From contig CADBTM010000149.1 of the NCBI GenBank assembly GCA_902797555.1, positions 1 through 17,867 on the forward strand: DNA of 17,867 nt, given 5' to 3'. Position 1 is the stretch's first letter. The number at the start of each line of letters is the position of its first letter. Shown in pieces: positions 7,161 through 15,279 of this stretch. The position numbers were made by a program, and so were the translations under genes. Source of the stretch: Oscillospiraceae bacterium (GTDB lineage Bacteria > Bacillota > Clostridia > Oscillospirales > Butyricicoccaceae). The notes below the pieces were generated by a model. The model searched no databases. It saw only the letters and a program-made list of their open reading frames with translations, and was not told the origin of the DNA.

Positions 7161-7427
7161 ATGAAACTGATCAACATCGGCTTTGGCAACATGGTCTCGG
7201 CAAACCGGCTGGTGGCCATCGTCAGCCCGGAGTTCGCGCCCGTCCGGCGCATCATCTCCAAGGCCAAGGAAAACAATATGCTCATCGACGCCACCTACGG
7301 GCGCCGCTCCCGCAGCGTGCTGGTGACCGACTCGGATCACGTCATCCTTTCACCCATCCAGCCGGAGACCATCGCCAACCGCATCTACAGCGAGGACGAA
7401 GAGGAGGAGGAAGAGGAGAATGCCTAA
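7161..7427 (+). CDS. remA: RemA, DUF370 DNA-binding regulator
   Basis: An 88-residue protein closely matching RemA: MKLINIGFGNMVSANRLVAIVSP at the N-terminus, then MLIDATYGRRSRSVLV and DSDHVILSPIQPETI. In Bacillus RemA forms oligomeric rings that bind DNA and activates biofilm-matrix and osmoprotection genes; the target genes in this organism are unknown. The C-terminus is unusual, a run of nine acidic residues (EDEEEEEEE, 78-86) followed by NA. The codons of that tail double as the ribosome-binding region of gmk, and the reading frame overlaps the gmk start by 8 nt. A GGGGGA site lies before the ATG at 7161. Confidence 0.96.
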   Translation: MKLINIGFGNMVSANRLVAIVSPEFAPVRRIISKAKENNMLIDATYGRRSRSVLVTDSDHVILSPIQPETIANRIYSEDEEEEEEENA

Positions 7428-8013
7428 AAAGGGAACGCTTTTTGTGGTGACCGGCCCCAGCGGAGCGGGCAAGGGCACGGTTTTGAAAAGAGTCTTTTCG
7501 GAGATGGACGGCATCTACTATTCCGTTTCCGCCACCACCCGCGCCCCCAGAGAAGGGGAGACGCACGGGGTGGAATACCTGTTCATCACCAGGGAGGAGT
7601 TTTTGGATCTCATCAAGCAGGATCGCCTGCTGGAGCACGCCGAATATGTGGGCAATTTCTACGGCACCCCCATGGATCCGGTGGACGCCCATCTGGCCGC
7701 CGGGGAGGACGTGGTTCTGGAGATCGAGATCCAGGGCGCCCTCAACGTCAAGCGCAAGCGGCCTGACGCCGTGCTGGTCTTTATCGCGCCGCCCTCCTAT
7801 GCCGAGCTGGAGCGCCGTCTGCGCCATCGCGGCACCGAGGACGAGGCGACCATCCTGCGCCGTACCGAGGCCGCCCGCAGGGAATGCGCCAATATGGACG
7901 CCTTTCACTATATCGTGGTCAACGACACGGTGGACGGCGCGGTACATGAATTAAAAAGCATCGTCACCGCCTGCCGCTGCCGTCGGGAAAACCGCGGATT
8001 TGTTTTGGAATAA
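7420..8013 (+). CDS. gmk: Guanylate kinase
   Basis: A 197-residue cytosolic enzyme phosphorylating GMP to GDP with ATP. The P-loop is GPSGAGKGT (12-20). The GMP-binding signature is VSATTRAPREGETHGVEYLF, with R41 and R44. The LEHAEYVGNFYGTP block (71-85) and the VVLEIEIQGA segment (98-107) complete the family pattern, and the lid has RLRHRGTEDEATILRR. Its ATG lies inside the end of remA (8-nt overlap) and uses GAGGAGGAGG (7401-7410), part of the remA Glu codons, as Shine-Dalgarno, so it should be translationally coupled to remA. Confidence 0.97.
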   Translation: MPKKGTLFVVTGPSGAGKGTVLKRVFSEMDGIYYSVSATTRAPREGETHGVEYLFITREEFLDLIKQDRLLEHAEYVGNFYGTPMDPVDAHLAAGEDVVLEIEIQGALNVKRKRPDAVLVFIAPPSYAELERRLRHRGTEDEATILRRTEAARRECANMDAFHYIVVNDTVDGAVHELKSIVTACRCRRENRGFVLE

Positions 8014-8048
8014 GATAAAATTGTTGCAATATAAGGAGTAATTTAGTT

Positions 8049-8279
8049 ATGCTGCACCCTTCTATGTCAGAACTTTTGAAAAAGGTGAACAACCGCTATC
8101 TGCTGGTCAACGTCACCGCCAAGCGTGCCCGTGATATCGCCGAGGAGGCCGAGCGCAACGAAGAAAAGCTGGACGAAAAGCCGGTCAAGCTGGCCTTGGA
8201 CGATATCGTCAGCGGACGCATCGTGGTCGACAAGGTGGCGGACGACGCCTCTCAGGACGACCTTTCCTACGATCTGTAA
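8049..8279 (+). CDS. rpoZ: RNA polymerase omega subunit
   Basis: A 76-residue small subunit that latches the beta' C-terminal region and helps assemble RNA polymerase. The core MLHPSMSELLKKVNNRYLLV is followed by the omega signature VTAKRARDIAEEA (22-34) and KPVKLALDDIVSGRI. AAGGAG (8033-8038) lies 10 nt before the ATG. The AT-rich 35-base gap after gmk could hold a weak promoter, but none is convincing. The usual coaBC gene does not follow; priA starts 12 nt downstream. Confidence 0.95.
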   Translation: MLHPSMSELLKKVNNRYLLVNVTAKRARDIAEEAERNEEKLDEKPVKLALDDIVSGRIVVDKVADDASQDDLSYDL

Positions 8280-8291
8280 GCCCCGCTGACC

Positions 8292-10742
8292 ATGCAGACT
8301 CTGGTTGCCCGCGTTGCGGTATCGGCGGCGGTCTATTCCATAGACCGCCCTTATGATTATGCCGTTCCACCGGCGCTGCAGCATGCGGCGCGGGAGGGCA
8401 GCCGCGTGTCCGTTCCCTTCGGCAAGAGCAATAAAGAGACCAACGGAATCATCCTGTCTCTGTATTCCGCGGAAGGGGAGGACAAAAGGCGCAAGAGCCT
8501 GACCCACGTTTTTTCCGACGAGTTTTCGCTGGACGAGGGGCAAAAGGCGCTGGCGCTGTGGATCTGTCAGCGGTATTTCTGCACCTTCTTTCAGGCGGCC
8601 GACGCCCTGCTCCCTCCCGGGATCTGGACGCGTCTGCCCGAAACCTTTTCTCTGGCCGCCCCGTATGACGAAGGCGCCGTCGAGCTGACCGCAAAAAAGC
8701 GGCGCATCCTTTCGGTGCTGGATGGGGCGGAAAAGCCCATGACCGCCGCCGAGATCGCCAAAGAGAGCGGCTTGGAGAGCATCACAAGCGAGCTGCGTGC
8801 GCTGGCGCGAGCCGGCGTGCTCGATTGCAAACAGCATTTTGCCCCCACACCTCGGGAGAATACCGTCCGACTCGTCCGTCCCGCCCTGCCTCAGGAGGAG
8901 GCGCTTGCCCGGCTGGGCGGCCGCCTCACCCCCCAGAGAAGGGCGGCGCTGGACTGCATCTATTCCTGCGGCGTTTTGCCGGAAAAGGAGCTGTGCTATC
9001 GCACCGGCGTCAACGCAGGCGTGGTGCACGCGCTGGCGGACAAGGGCATCCTGCTTCGGGAGGATCAGCCGGTGAGCCGTCTTTCTCAGGCCGAGCCGCC
9101 GCAAGACCGCCCCATCGAGCTGACGGCGGAACAAAATGCCGTCTGGCAGGGACTGCGCGCCCTGACGGACAGCGGTCGGCCCGAGGCCGCGCTGCTGTAT
9201 GGCGTCACAGGGAGCGGCAAGACCCAGATCTATCTGCGTCTGATCCGGGAGGCCCTCGACCGGGGCAAAACGGCCATCATGCTGGTGCCCGAGATCGCCC
9301 TCACGCCTCAGACCGTGCGCCTTTTTCGCGGACAGTTCGGCGGGCTGGTGGCGGTAGTGCACAGCGGCATGACCGACGCCCAGCGTCGGGACGCCTATTA
9401 TCGCATCTCCCACGGGGACGCTCGGGTGATCGTGGGCACGCGCACCGCCGTGCTTTCCCCCTGCAAAAACATCGGCTGCATCATTCTGGACGAGGAACAC
9501 GAGCCCTCCTATCGTTCGGAAAACGATCCCCGCTACCACGCCCGGGACGTGGCAAAATACCGGGCGGCGCAGGAAAACTGCCTGCTGCTTCTCGGCTCGG
9601 CCACCCCTTCTGTGGAAAGCTATTACGCCGCGGAACAGGGCGCTTACAAGCTGTTCCGGCTGGAGCATCGCTTCCAGAACGTGCCCCTGCCCCAGACGCT
9701 CCTTGCCGACATGCGGGGACGGCTGATGCAGGGCGACCCCTCCCGCATCAGCCCCGAGCTGGAGCAGGAGCTTGGGGAAAACCTGCGCCGGGGAGAACAG
9801 AGCATCCTGTTTCTCAACCGGCGAGGCGCCGCTCGGATGGCGGCCTGCGTGGAATGCGGACACGTGCCCCAGTGCGTCAACTGTTCGGTGCCGCTGGTGT
9901 ATCACAGCCGCAACAATCGGCTGATGTGCCACCACTGCGGCTATTCCATCCCCATGCCCGCCGTTTGTCCGGCCTGCGGGGGAGACCATCTCAAGCTCAT
10001 TGGCTCGGGCACCCAGCGCATCGAGGACGATCTGCAGGATCTCTTTCCCACGGCGCGGCTGATCCGTATGGATGCCGACACCACCGAGGGACGCACCACC
10101 CACGAGGCGCTTCTGGAGGACTTTGCCTCCGGCAAGGCCGATATCCTGCTGGGCACCCAGATGGTGGCCAAAGGGCTGGATTTTCCCCGGGTGACGCTGG
10201 TGGGTGTGCTTGACGCCGACCTGTCCCTGTACAGCGGCGATTATCACGCCGCCGAGCGCACCTTTTCCTTGCTCACCCAAGTGGTGGGGCGCGCCGGACG
10301 GCGGGACAAGCGGGGCAGGGCGGTCATCCAGACCTATACCCCCGACAATCCGGTGATCCGCGCCGCTGCGGCGCAGGACTATGACGGCTTTTACCGGGGG
10401 GAGATCGCTTCCCGCCGCGCCCTGCAGGCGCCGCCCATTACCGATCTGTTCCTCTTCCGCTTTGGAGGCGGGGACGAGGCGAGCGTCCACCAGGCCTCTC
10501 TGCAGTTTGCCCGGCTGCTGCGGGACAAGCTGCCCTCCTGCCCCGACGCCCAAAACCAGATCCTTGGCCCCGCGCCTGCCGCCATCGCCAAGGTCAACAA
10601 ACGCTATTACGACCTGGTCACCTTCCGGGGAAAAAGCACTCCCGCCGCGCGGCGGTTTGCTTCCGGCCTGCTTTCCAAGGCAGAGACCCTCATCCGCGGG
10701 GCACTGGCCACGGTTTCTTTAGAGATCAACCCGCTATTTTGA
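8292..10742 (+). CDS. priA: PriA, primosomal replication-restart helicase
   Basis: An 816-residue 3'-to-5' DNA helicase that recognises stalled forks and loads the replicative helicase. Order of parts: an N-terminal 3'-OH binding domain (about 1-110, with VYSIDRPYDYAVP), a winged-helix-like middle, the helicase with Walker A GVTGSGKT (304-311), Walker B DEEH (400-403) and GSATPS (435-440), then a zinc region. All eight cysteines are present: C519, C522, C528, C531, C546, C549, C559 and C562. The second helicase lobe contains LLGTQMVAKGLDFPRV and QVVGRAGR, and a C-terminal domain completes it. Nothing is missing. The Shine-Dalgarno is weak (the gap from rpoZ is only 12 nt), so expression may depend on coupling to rpoZ. 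Confidence 0.98.
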   Translation: MQTLVARVAVSAAVYSIDRPYDYAVPPALQHAAREGSRVSVPFGKSNKETNGIILSLYSAEGEDKRRKSLTHVFSDEFSLDEGQKALALWICQRYFCTFFQAADALLPPGIWTRLPETFSLAAPYDEGAVELTAKKRRILSVLDGAEKPMTAAEIAKESGLESITSELRALARAGVLDCKQHFAPTPRENTVRLVRPALPQEEALARLGGRLTPQRRAALDCIYSCGVLPEKELCYRTGVNAGVVHALADKGILLREDQPVSRLSQAEPPQDRPIELTAEQNAVWQGLRALTDSGRPEAALLYGVTGSGKTQIYLRLIREALDRGKTAIMLVPEIALTPQTVRLFRGQFGGLVAVVHSGMTDAQRRDAYYRISHGDARVIVGTRTAVLSPCKNIGCIILDEEHEPSYRSENDPRYHARDVAKYRAAQENCLLLLGSATPSVESYYAAEQGAYKLFRLEHRFQNVPLPQTLLADMRGRLMQGDPSRISPELEQELGENLRRGEQSILFLNRRGAARMAACVECGHVPQCVNCSVPLVYHSRNNRLMCHHCGYSIPMPAVCPACGGDHLKLIGSGTQRIEDDLQDLFPTARLIRMDADTTEGRTTHEALLEDFASGKADILLGTQMVAKGLDFPRVTLVGVLDADLSLYSGDYHAAERTFSLLTQVVGRAGRRDKRGRAVIQTYTPDNPVIRAAAAQDYDGFYRGEIASRRALQAPPITDLFLFRFGGGDEASVHQASLQFARLLRDKLPSCPDAQNQILGPAPAAIAKVNKRYYDLVTFRGKSTPAARRFASGLLSKAETLIRGALATVSLEINPLF

Positions 10743-10758
10743 ATCGGAGGAAAAAGCT

Positions 10759-11256
10759 ATGGCGATTCGCAACATTGTCAAGGTGGGGGACGATATCCTC
10801 ACCAAAAAATGCCGTCCTGTGACGGACTTTAACGAAAGATTGTTTACCCTGCTGGACGATATGCACGAGACCCTCACCGCCGCCGAAGGCGCCGGCCTTG
10901 CGGGACCGCAGGTGGGCATCCTGCGCCGTCTGGCGCTGGTGATGGTGGAGGACGGCTCCTTTCTGGAGATCATCAATCCGGAGATCATCGCCTCCGAGGG
11001 CGAGCAGGACGGTGCCGAGGGCTGCCTCAGCGTGCCGGGAAAATACGGCATGGTCAAGCGCCCCATGAAGGTCACCGTCCGCTATCAGGATCGGGAACAG
11101 ATTTGGCACGAGCGGGAGGCCGAGGGCTTTACCGCCCGGGCGTTCTGCCATGAGATCGACCATCTGGACGGCCATCTCTATACCGAGCTGGTCACCGAAT
11201 ATCTCACCGAGGAGGATCTCCATCCCGCCGAAGAAGGGGAGGACGAGGCCGAATGA
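10759..11256 (+). CDS. def: Peptide deformylase
   Basis: A 165-residue metalloenzyme removing the formyl group from nascent N-terminal methionine. Motif 1 is GAGLAGPQVG (44-53), where the usual GxGLAAxQ has Gly for the second Ala. Motif 2 is EGCLSVP with metal ligand C89. Motif 3 is HEIDHLDG with H131, E132 and H135. The acidic C-terminal tail (EEGEDEAE) is short. GGAGG lies upstream of the ATG at 10759. The stop overlaps the fmt ATG by 4 nt, the usual def-fmt coupling, placing the enzyme that removes formyl next to the one that adds it. Confidence 0.97.
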   Translation: MAIRNIVKVGDDILTKKCRPVTDFNERLFTLLDDMHETLTAAEGAGLAGPQVGILRRLALVMVEDGSFLEIINPEIIASEGEQDGAEGCLSVPGKYGMVKRPMKVTVRYQDREQIWHEREAEGFTARAFCHEIDHLDGHLYTELVTEYLTEEDLHPAEEGEDEAE

Positions 11257-12182
11257 GATTGGTCTTTATGGGTACGCCCGACTTTGCCGTGGCGTCACTG
11301 CGGGCGCTGCACGAGGCAGGGCATGATATCGCCGCCGTCTTTACCCGCATGGACACCCCGAAAAATCGGGGGATGAAGCTGCTGCCTCCGCCGGTGAAGG
11401 TGCTGGCGCTGGAATACGGCATTCCGGTGTATCAGCCCAAGAATCTCCGGGGCGAGGATACGTTGGAAACCCTCCGGGCGCTGGCGCCCGACGTCATCGT
11501 GGTGGCGGCCTATGGGCGCATTTTGCCCCAGACCGTGCTGGACGTGCCCAAATACGGATGCATCAACGTCCACGCCTCTCTTTTGCCCAAATATCGGGGG
11601 GCTGCCCCCATCAACGCCGCCATCCTCCACGGGGAGACCGAGGCGGGCGTCACCATCATGAAGATGGAGGCGGGTCTGGACACTGGAGACATGCTTTTGC
11701 CCGTGTCCACCGCCGTTTTGCCCAACGAGAGCTTTGGCAGCCTCCACGACCGTCTGGCCGCCATCGGCGGCGAGGCCATTGTCCGGGCGCTGGAAATGCT
11801 TGCGCGGGGCGAGCTGCACCCCGTCCCCCAGCGGGATGAGGACGCCACCTACGCGCCCATGATCGCCGCCGACGACTGCCGCGTGTCCTTTGAGCGTCCG
11901 GCAGAGCAGGTGGCCTGCCAGATCCGCGCCTACGATCCCGCTCCCGGCGCATTCTGCACGCTGGGCGGCGGAAAGATCAAGCTCTTTGCCGCCTCTCCCG
12001 AAGAGGGGGTGCAGGGCGCCCGTCCCGGCGCCATCCTGTCCGCCGACAAAAAAGGCGTGGTCATCGCCTGCCGCACCGGCGCCGTCCGCGTGGGCGAGGT
12101 GCAGGCCGCCGGAGGAAAAAAGATGGCAGCCGACGCCTTTTTCCGGGGACACAGCGCGCTTTTGCAGGAAGATTTCGCATAA
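11253..12182 (+). CDS. fmt: Methionyl-tRNA formyltransferase
   Basis: A 309-residue cytosolic enzyme transferring a formyl group from 10-formyl-THF to initiator Met-tRNA. The N-terminal Rossmann-like domain starts MRLVFMGTPDFAV. The catalytic residues N105, H107 and D143 lie in CINVHASLLPKYRGAAPI and GLDTGDM. The C-terminal OB-fold domain for tRNA begins near residue 205 (ATYAPMI) and contains the RAYDPAPGA turn. Length and motifs are normal. The start overlaps the def stop (ATGA). A weak hairpin with a T run follows the stop at 12185-12205. Confidence 0.97.
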   Translation: MRLVFMGTPDFAVASLRALHEAGHDIAAVFTRMDTPKNRGMKLLPPPVKVLALEYGIPVYQPKNLRGEDTLETLRALAPDVIVVAAYGRILPQTVLDVPKYGCINVHASLLPKYRGAAPINAAILHGETEAGVTIMKMEAGLDTGDMLLPVSTAVLPNESFGSLHDRLAAIGGEAIVRALEMLARGELHPVPQRDEDATYAPMIAADDCRVSFERPAEQVACQIRAYDPAPGAFCTLGGGKIKLFAASPEEGVQGARPGAILSADKKGVVIACRTGAVRVGEVQAAGGKKMAADAFFRGHSALLQEDFA

Positions 12183-12184
12183 TC

Positions 12185-12205
12185 CGGAACAACTTTTCCG
12201 TTTTT
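12185..12205 (+). terminator. Weak hairpin plus T5 between fmt and the zinc peptidase gene
   Basis: CGGAA (12185-12189) pairs with TTCCG (12196-12200) across a 6-base loop, and five T residues follow at once (12201-12205). Only five base pairs support it, so it may be a partial terminator or attenuator that lowers expression of the following genes. Confidence 0.35.
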
Positions 12206-12235
12206 CAGTCTAATTTGCAAAAAAGGAGGATCGCT

Positions 12236-12916
12236 ATGGACTACAGTTATATCGTGCTCATTTTGCCCGCGCTGATCTTTTCCCTGATCGCACAGGCCAT
12301 GGTGAAGTCCGCCTTCCGAAAATACTCCGAAATGTCGGCCGGCATGACGGGGGAGCAGGCCGCAAAGATGGTCATGCAGATGAACGATGTGCCCGCTGTG
12401 CCCGTCGTCCCCATCGCGGGCACGCTGACCGACAACTATGACCCCAAGGCCCAGACCATTCATCTCTCCCAAGGCGTTTTTGCCACGGGGAGCGTCTCTG
12501 CAGTGGGCGTTGCTGCCCACGAGGCGGGACACGCCGTGCAGTATGCCAAGGGCTATTTTCCCATTCAGGTGCGCAATGCCATCATCCCGGTTTCCCAGAT
12601 CGGGGCAAAGATCTCGTGGCCGCTGCTGATGATCGGCATCGTGCTGGGCAGCCAGCACCTGTTTCTCATCGGCATTTTGCTCTTTTCTGCCGCCGTGCTC
12701 TTCCAGCTGGTCACCCTGCCGGTAGAGTTCAACGCCTCCCGCCGCGCTATGGCGGCCATCCGGGAGAGCAGCTATTTCACCGACGAGCAGATCCGCGGCG
12801 CGAAAAAGGTGCTCACCGCCGCCGCCCTCACTTATGTGGCGGCGCTGGCGATGTCGGTGGCGCAGCTTTTGCGTCTTTTGCTGATGTTCAGCGGCAACAG
12901 CCGCCGGAGAAGATGA
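12236..12916 (+). CDS. Membrane zinc metallopeptidase (Zn_peptidase_2/YugP-like)
   Basis: A 226-residue integral membrane protein. The zinc-binding HEAGHA motif gives H95, E96 and H99, preceded by the family stretch YDPKAQTIHLSQGVF. LPVEFNASRRA at 161-171 is the conserved block that probably gives a third zinc ligand (E164). Hydrophobic segments lie near residues 4-23, 127-145, 146-162 and 194-217. The substrate is unknown; the family is annotated as neutral zinc metallopeptidase from the motif. I choose ATG 12236 because AAGGAGG (12223-12229) precedes it; an in-frame TTG at 12215 would lie upstream of that site. The gene ends in a basic RRRR tail and overlaps rsmB by 4 nt. It recurs next to rsmB in many Clostridia. 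Confidence 0.92.
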   Translation: MDYSYIVLILPALIFSLIAQAMVKSAFRKYSEMSAGMTGEQAAKMVMQMNDVPAVPVVPIAGTLTDNYDPKAQTIHLSQGVFATGSVSAVGVAAHEAGHAVQYAKGYFPIQVRNAIIPVSQIGAKISWPLLMIGIVLGSQHLFLIGILLFSAAVLFQLVTLPVEFNASRRAMAAIRESSYFTDEQIRGAKKVLTAAALTYVAALAMSVAQLLRLLLMFSGNSRRRR

Positions 12917-14229
12917 CCGGGCGGGAGCTTGCCCTGCGGGCGCTCATCGCCTTTCGCCGGGAGGGAACGTGGCCGGAGCAGTATCTTAAAAAGGCCGGGA
13001 GCGCCCTTTCTCCCGAGGACGCATCGCTGGCCGCGACGCTGACCTACGGCGTTCTGGAGCGCCGTGCCTATCTGGACTTTTTGCTGGACGCCTTTGGCAG
13101 CCGCCCTGTGTCCAAGCTCACCCCCCAGGTGCTGGACGCCCTGCGGCTGGGGGCGTATCAGCTGGTGTTTCTCGATCGCATCCCGGCCAGCGCCGCCGTC
13201 AACGAAACCGTCAAGCTGGCGCGCACCTATGGCAACGCAGGCGCAGCCGGCTATGCAAACGCCCTGTTGCGGGCACTGGCGCGGGCGGTGCCCGACGGTC
13301 TGCCCTCCATACCCCGGGAGGATCTGCTGACCTATCTCTCCGTTCAATACAACCATCCCCGGTGGTTTGTGGGCAAGATGCGCAAGCGTCTGGGGGACGA
13401 GGGGTGTGAAGCCCTCCTCGCCGCCAACAACGAGACTCCCGCCGTCACGGCGCGGGTCAACACCCTCAAAACCACACGGGAAGCCCTGCTCTCCCGTTTG
13501 CAGGAGGAGGGAATCTCCGCCCGGGCACATGCGTTTTTGCCCGAGGCGGTCACGCTGGACAGCGCGAAAACCCTGCTTCGCAGCCATGCGCTGGAGGAGG
13601 GTCTCTTGTACATTCAGGACACGGCCAGCCAGCTGTGCATCGAGGCGCTGGCGCCCTGTCCGGGGGAACAGGTGCTGGATGTCTGCGCCGCGCCGGGAGG
13701 AAAATCCCTCCTGTGCGCCCAAAAGATGGGCGATGACGGCACGGTGATCTCCATGGATCTGCACCCCCATCGGGTGGAACTCATCGAAAAAAATGCCCGC
13801 CGCTACGGCGCGGACTGCATCCGGCCCTTGGTGGGGGATGCATCCAGGGACATGGCGCCGCTGCACGACCGGTTTGACGCCGTGCTGTGCGATGTGCCCT
13901 GTTCGGGCATGGGCGTCATCCGCAAAAAGCCCGACGTGCGCTATAAGGACGGGGACGAGATCAAGACCCTTCCCCCCATTCAGAGCGCCATTCTGGAAAA
14001 TGCCGCCGCCGACCTCAGGTCGGGCGGAAGACTGGTCTATTCCACCTGCACCGTGCTTCGGGAGGAAAACGAAGCGGTGGTGGACGCCTTTTTGGCAAAG
14101 CATCCCGAGTTTGCCTTGGCGCCATTCTCTCTGCCGGGCATCGGCGAGGTGCCCGAGGGACGGATCACCCTGTGGCCCCATGTGCATGGCACAGACGGAT
14201 TTTTTATTGCAAAGCTGCAAAAGATTTGA
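12913..14229 (+). CDS. rsmB: RsmB, 16S rRNA (cytosine-967-C5) methyltransferase
   Basis: A 438-residue SAM enzyme that makes m5C967 in 16S rRNA. The N-terminal NusB-like RNA-binding domain (about 1-140) includes LTYGVLERRAYLDFLL and LRLGAYQLVFLDRIPASAAVNE. The methyltransferase part has SAM motif I LDVCAAPGGKS (255-265), DVPCSGMG with release cysteine C330, and YSTCT with catalytic cysteine C379; it ends GTDGFFIAKL. The frame is open far upstream of the gene, but ATG 12913 is right because MTGRELALRAL is the family N-terminus and this ATG overlaps the stop of the peptidase gene (ATGA). Confidence 0.96.
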   Translation: MTGRELALRALIAFRREGTWPEQYLKKAGSALSPEDASLAATLTYGVLERRAYLDFLLDAFGSRPVSKLTPQVLDALRLGAYQLVFLDRIPASAAVNETVKLARTYGNAGAAGYANALLRALARAVPDGLPSIPREDLLTYLSVQYNHPRWFVGKMRKRLGDEGCEALLAANNETPAVTARVNTLKTTREALLSRLQEEGISARAHAFLPEAVTLDSAKTLLRSHALEEGLLYIQDTASQLCIEALAPCPGEQVLDVCAAPGGKSLLCAQKMGDDGTVISMDLHPHRVELIEKNARRYGADCIRPLVGDASRDMAPLHDRFDAVLCDVPCSGMGVIRKKPDVRYKDGDEIKTLPPIQSAILENAAADLRSGGRLVYSTCTVLREENEAVVDAFLAKHPEFALAPFSLPGIGEVPEGRITLWPHVHGTDGFFIAKLQKI

Positions 14230-14235
14230 GGAAGT

Positions 14236-15279
14236 ATGGAAGAAAAAATCAGCATCAAAACGCTGCTCCCCTCCGAGATGGAAGCGCTGCTCCTCTCGCT
14301 GGGCGAGCCGAAATACCGGGCAAAGCAGGTCTTTCACTGGCTCCACCAGGGAATCACTGACTTTTCGGACATGAGCGACCTGCCCAAAGCCCTGCGGCAA
14401 AAGCTGGATGACGCATGCTTTATCACCCGTCCCCGCATCCTGCGCAAGCAGGTCTCCCAGCGGGACGGCACGGTGAAGTATCTCTTCGGCCTTGCCGACG
14501 GAAACAGTATCGAAACGGTGGTCATGCGGTACGAGCACGGCAACAGCGTGTGCGTTTCCACCCAGGCGGGCTGCAAGATGGGCTGCGTGTTCTGCGCCTC
14601 CTTTGACCCGAAAAAAAGCCGCAATCTCACCTCAGCCGAGATCCTCGACGAGGTGATGTTCGCCCAAAGCGACAGCGGTCTGCATATCTCCAACATCGTG
14701 CTCATGGGCACAGGCGAGCCGCTGGACAACTATGACAACGTGATGCGCTTTTTGCAGCTGGTGTCCCATCCCGAGGGGATGAACATCGGCATGCGGCACA
14801 TCTCCCTTTCCACCTGCGGGCTGGTGCCCATGATCGGGCGGCTGATGGAGGAAAAGCTTCAGCTTACCCTGTCGGTGTCGCTCCATGCGCCCAACGATGC
14901 GCTGCGCTCTCAGCTGATGCCGGTCAATCGGCGCTATCCGCTGGACGAGCTGATCCCGGCCTGCAAAACCTATTTTGAACAAACCGGAAGACGGATTTCC
15001 TTTGAATATGCCATGATCGGCGGAGTGAATGACACGCCGGAATGCGCGCGGCAGCTCATCCGTCTGCTGCGGGGCTTTCCCTGTCATGTCAATCTCATTC
15101 CCCTCAACCATGTGGAGGGCTCGCCCCTCATCCCCAGCACAAGGGACAATTTGCGCAATTTCCAGAATGAACTTTTGAAAAACGGACTGAACGCCACGGT
15201 GCGGCGCAGCCTGGGCGGCGATATCGCCGCGTCCTGCGGGCAGCTGAGGCGGCAATACGATCAGGAGGTGGCTCAGTGA
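14236..15279 (+). CDS. rlmN: RlmN, dual-specificity radical SAM 23S rRNA/tRNA adenine-C2 methyltransferase
   Basis: A 347-residue enzyme forming m2A2503 in 23S rRNA and m2A37 in some tRNAs. The radical SAM cluster is C113-x3-C117-x2-C120 (GCKMGCVFC). The methyl-transfer cysteine pair is C106 in VCVSTQ and C334 in AASCGQL. The SAM-binding motif GTGEPLDN is at 158-165. The segment after the cluster is ASFDPKKSRNLT; the Gly that family members generally have six residues after the third cluster Cys is Lys here, at normal spacing. GAGG lies only 4 nt before the ATG, a short spacing that hints at coupling with rsmB. The stop overlaps the prpC start (GTGA). Confidence 0.96.
   Translation: MEEKISIKTLLPSEMEALLLSLGEPKYRAKQVFHWLHQGITDFSDMSDLPKALRQKLDDACFITRPRILRKQVSQRDGTVKYLFGLADGNSIETVVMRYEHGNSVCVSTQAGCKMGCVFCASFDPKKSRNLTSAEILDEVMFAQSDSGLHISNIVLMGTGEPLDNYDNVMRFLQLVSHPEGMNIGMRHISLSTCGLVPMIGRLMEEKLQLTLSVSLHAPNDALRSQLMPVNRRYPLDELIPACKTYFEQTGRRISFEYAMIGGVNDTPECARQLIRLLRGFPCHVNLIPLNHVEGSPLIPSTRDNLRNFQNELLKNGLNATVRRSLGGDIAASCGQLRRQYDQEVAQ

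Noticed and set aside
8000..8035. Possible promoter before rpoZ (TTGGAA with AATATA or TATAAG)
   Set aside because: Both -10 candidates are poor or misplaced (the better one needs a 19-bp spacer), and the AT-rich gap is only 35 bases; too weak to list as a feature.
8067..10553. 828-codon open frame on the - strand opposite priA
   Set aside because: It mirrors priA, whose complete motifs and family length prove the + strand is coding. The antisense protein has no recognisable domain and is rich in His/Gln/Gly/Arg, as expected from GC-rich complement.
12616..12912. N-terminal extension of RsmB by 99 codons
   Set aside because: It lies wholly within the zinc peptidase gene, is not like any RsmB N-terminus, and the ATGA overlap gives a clean start at 12913.
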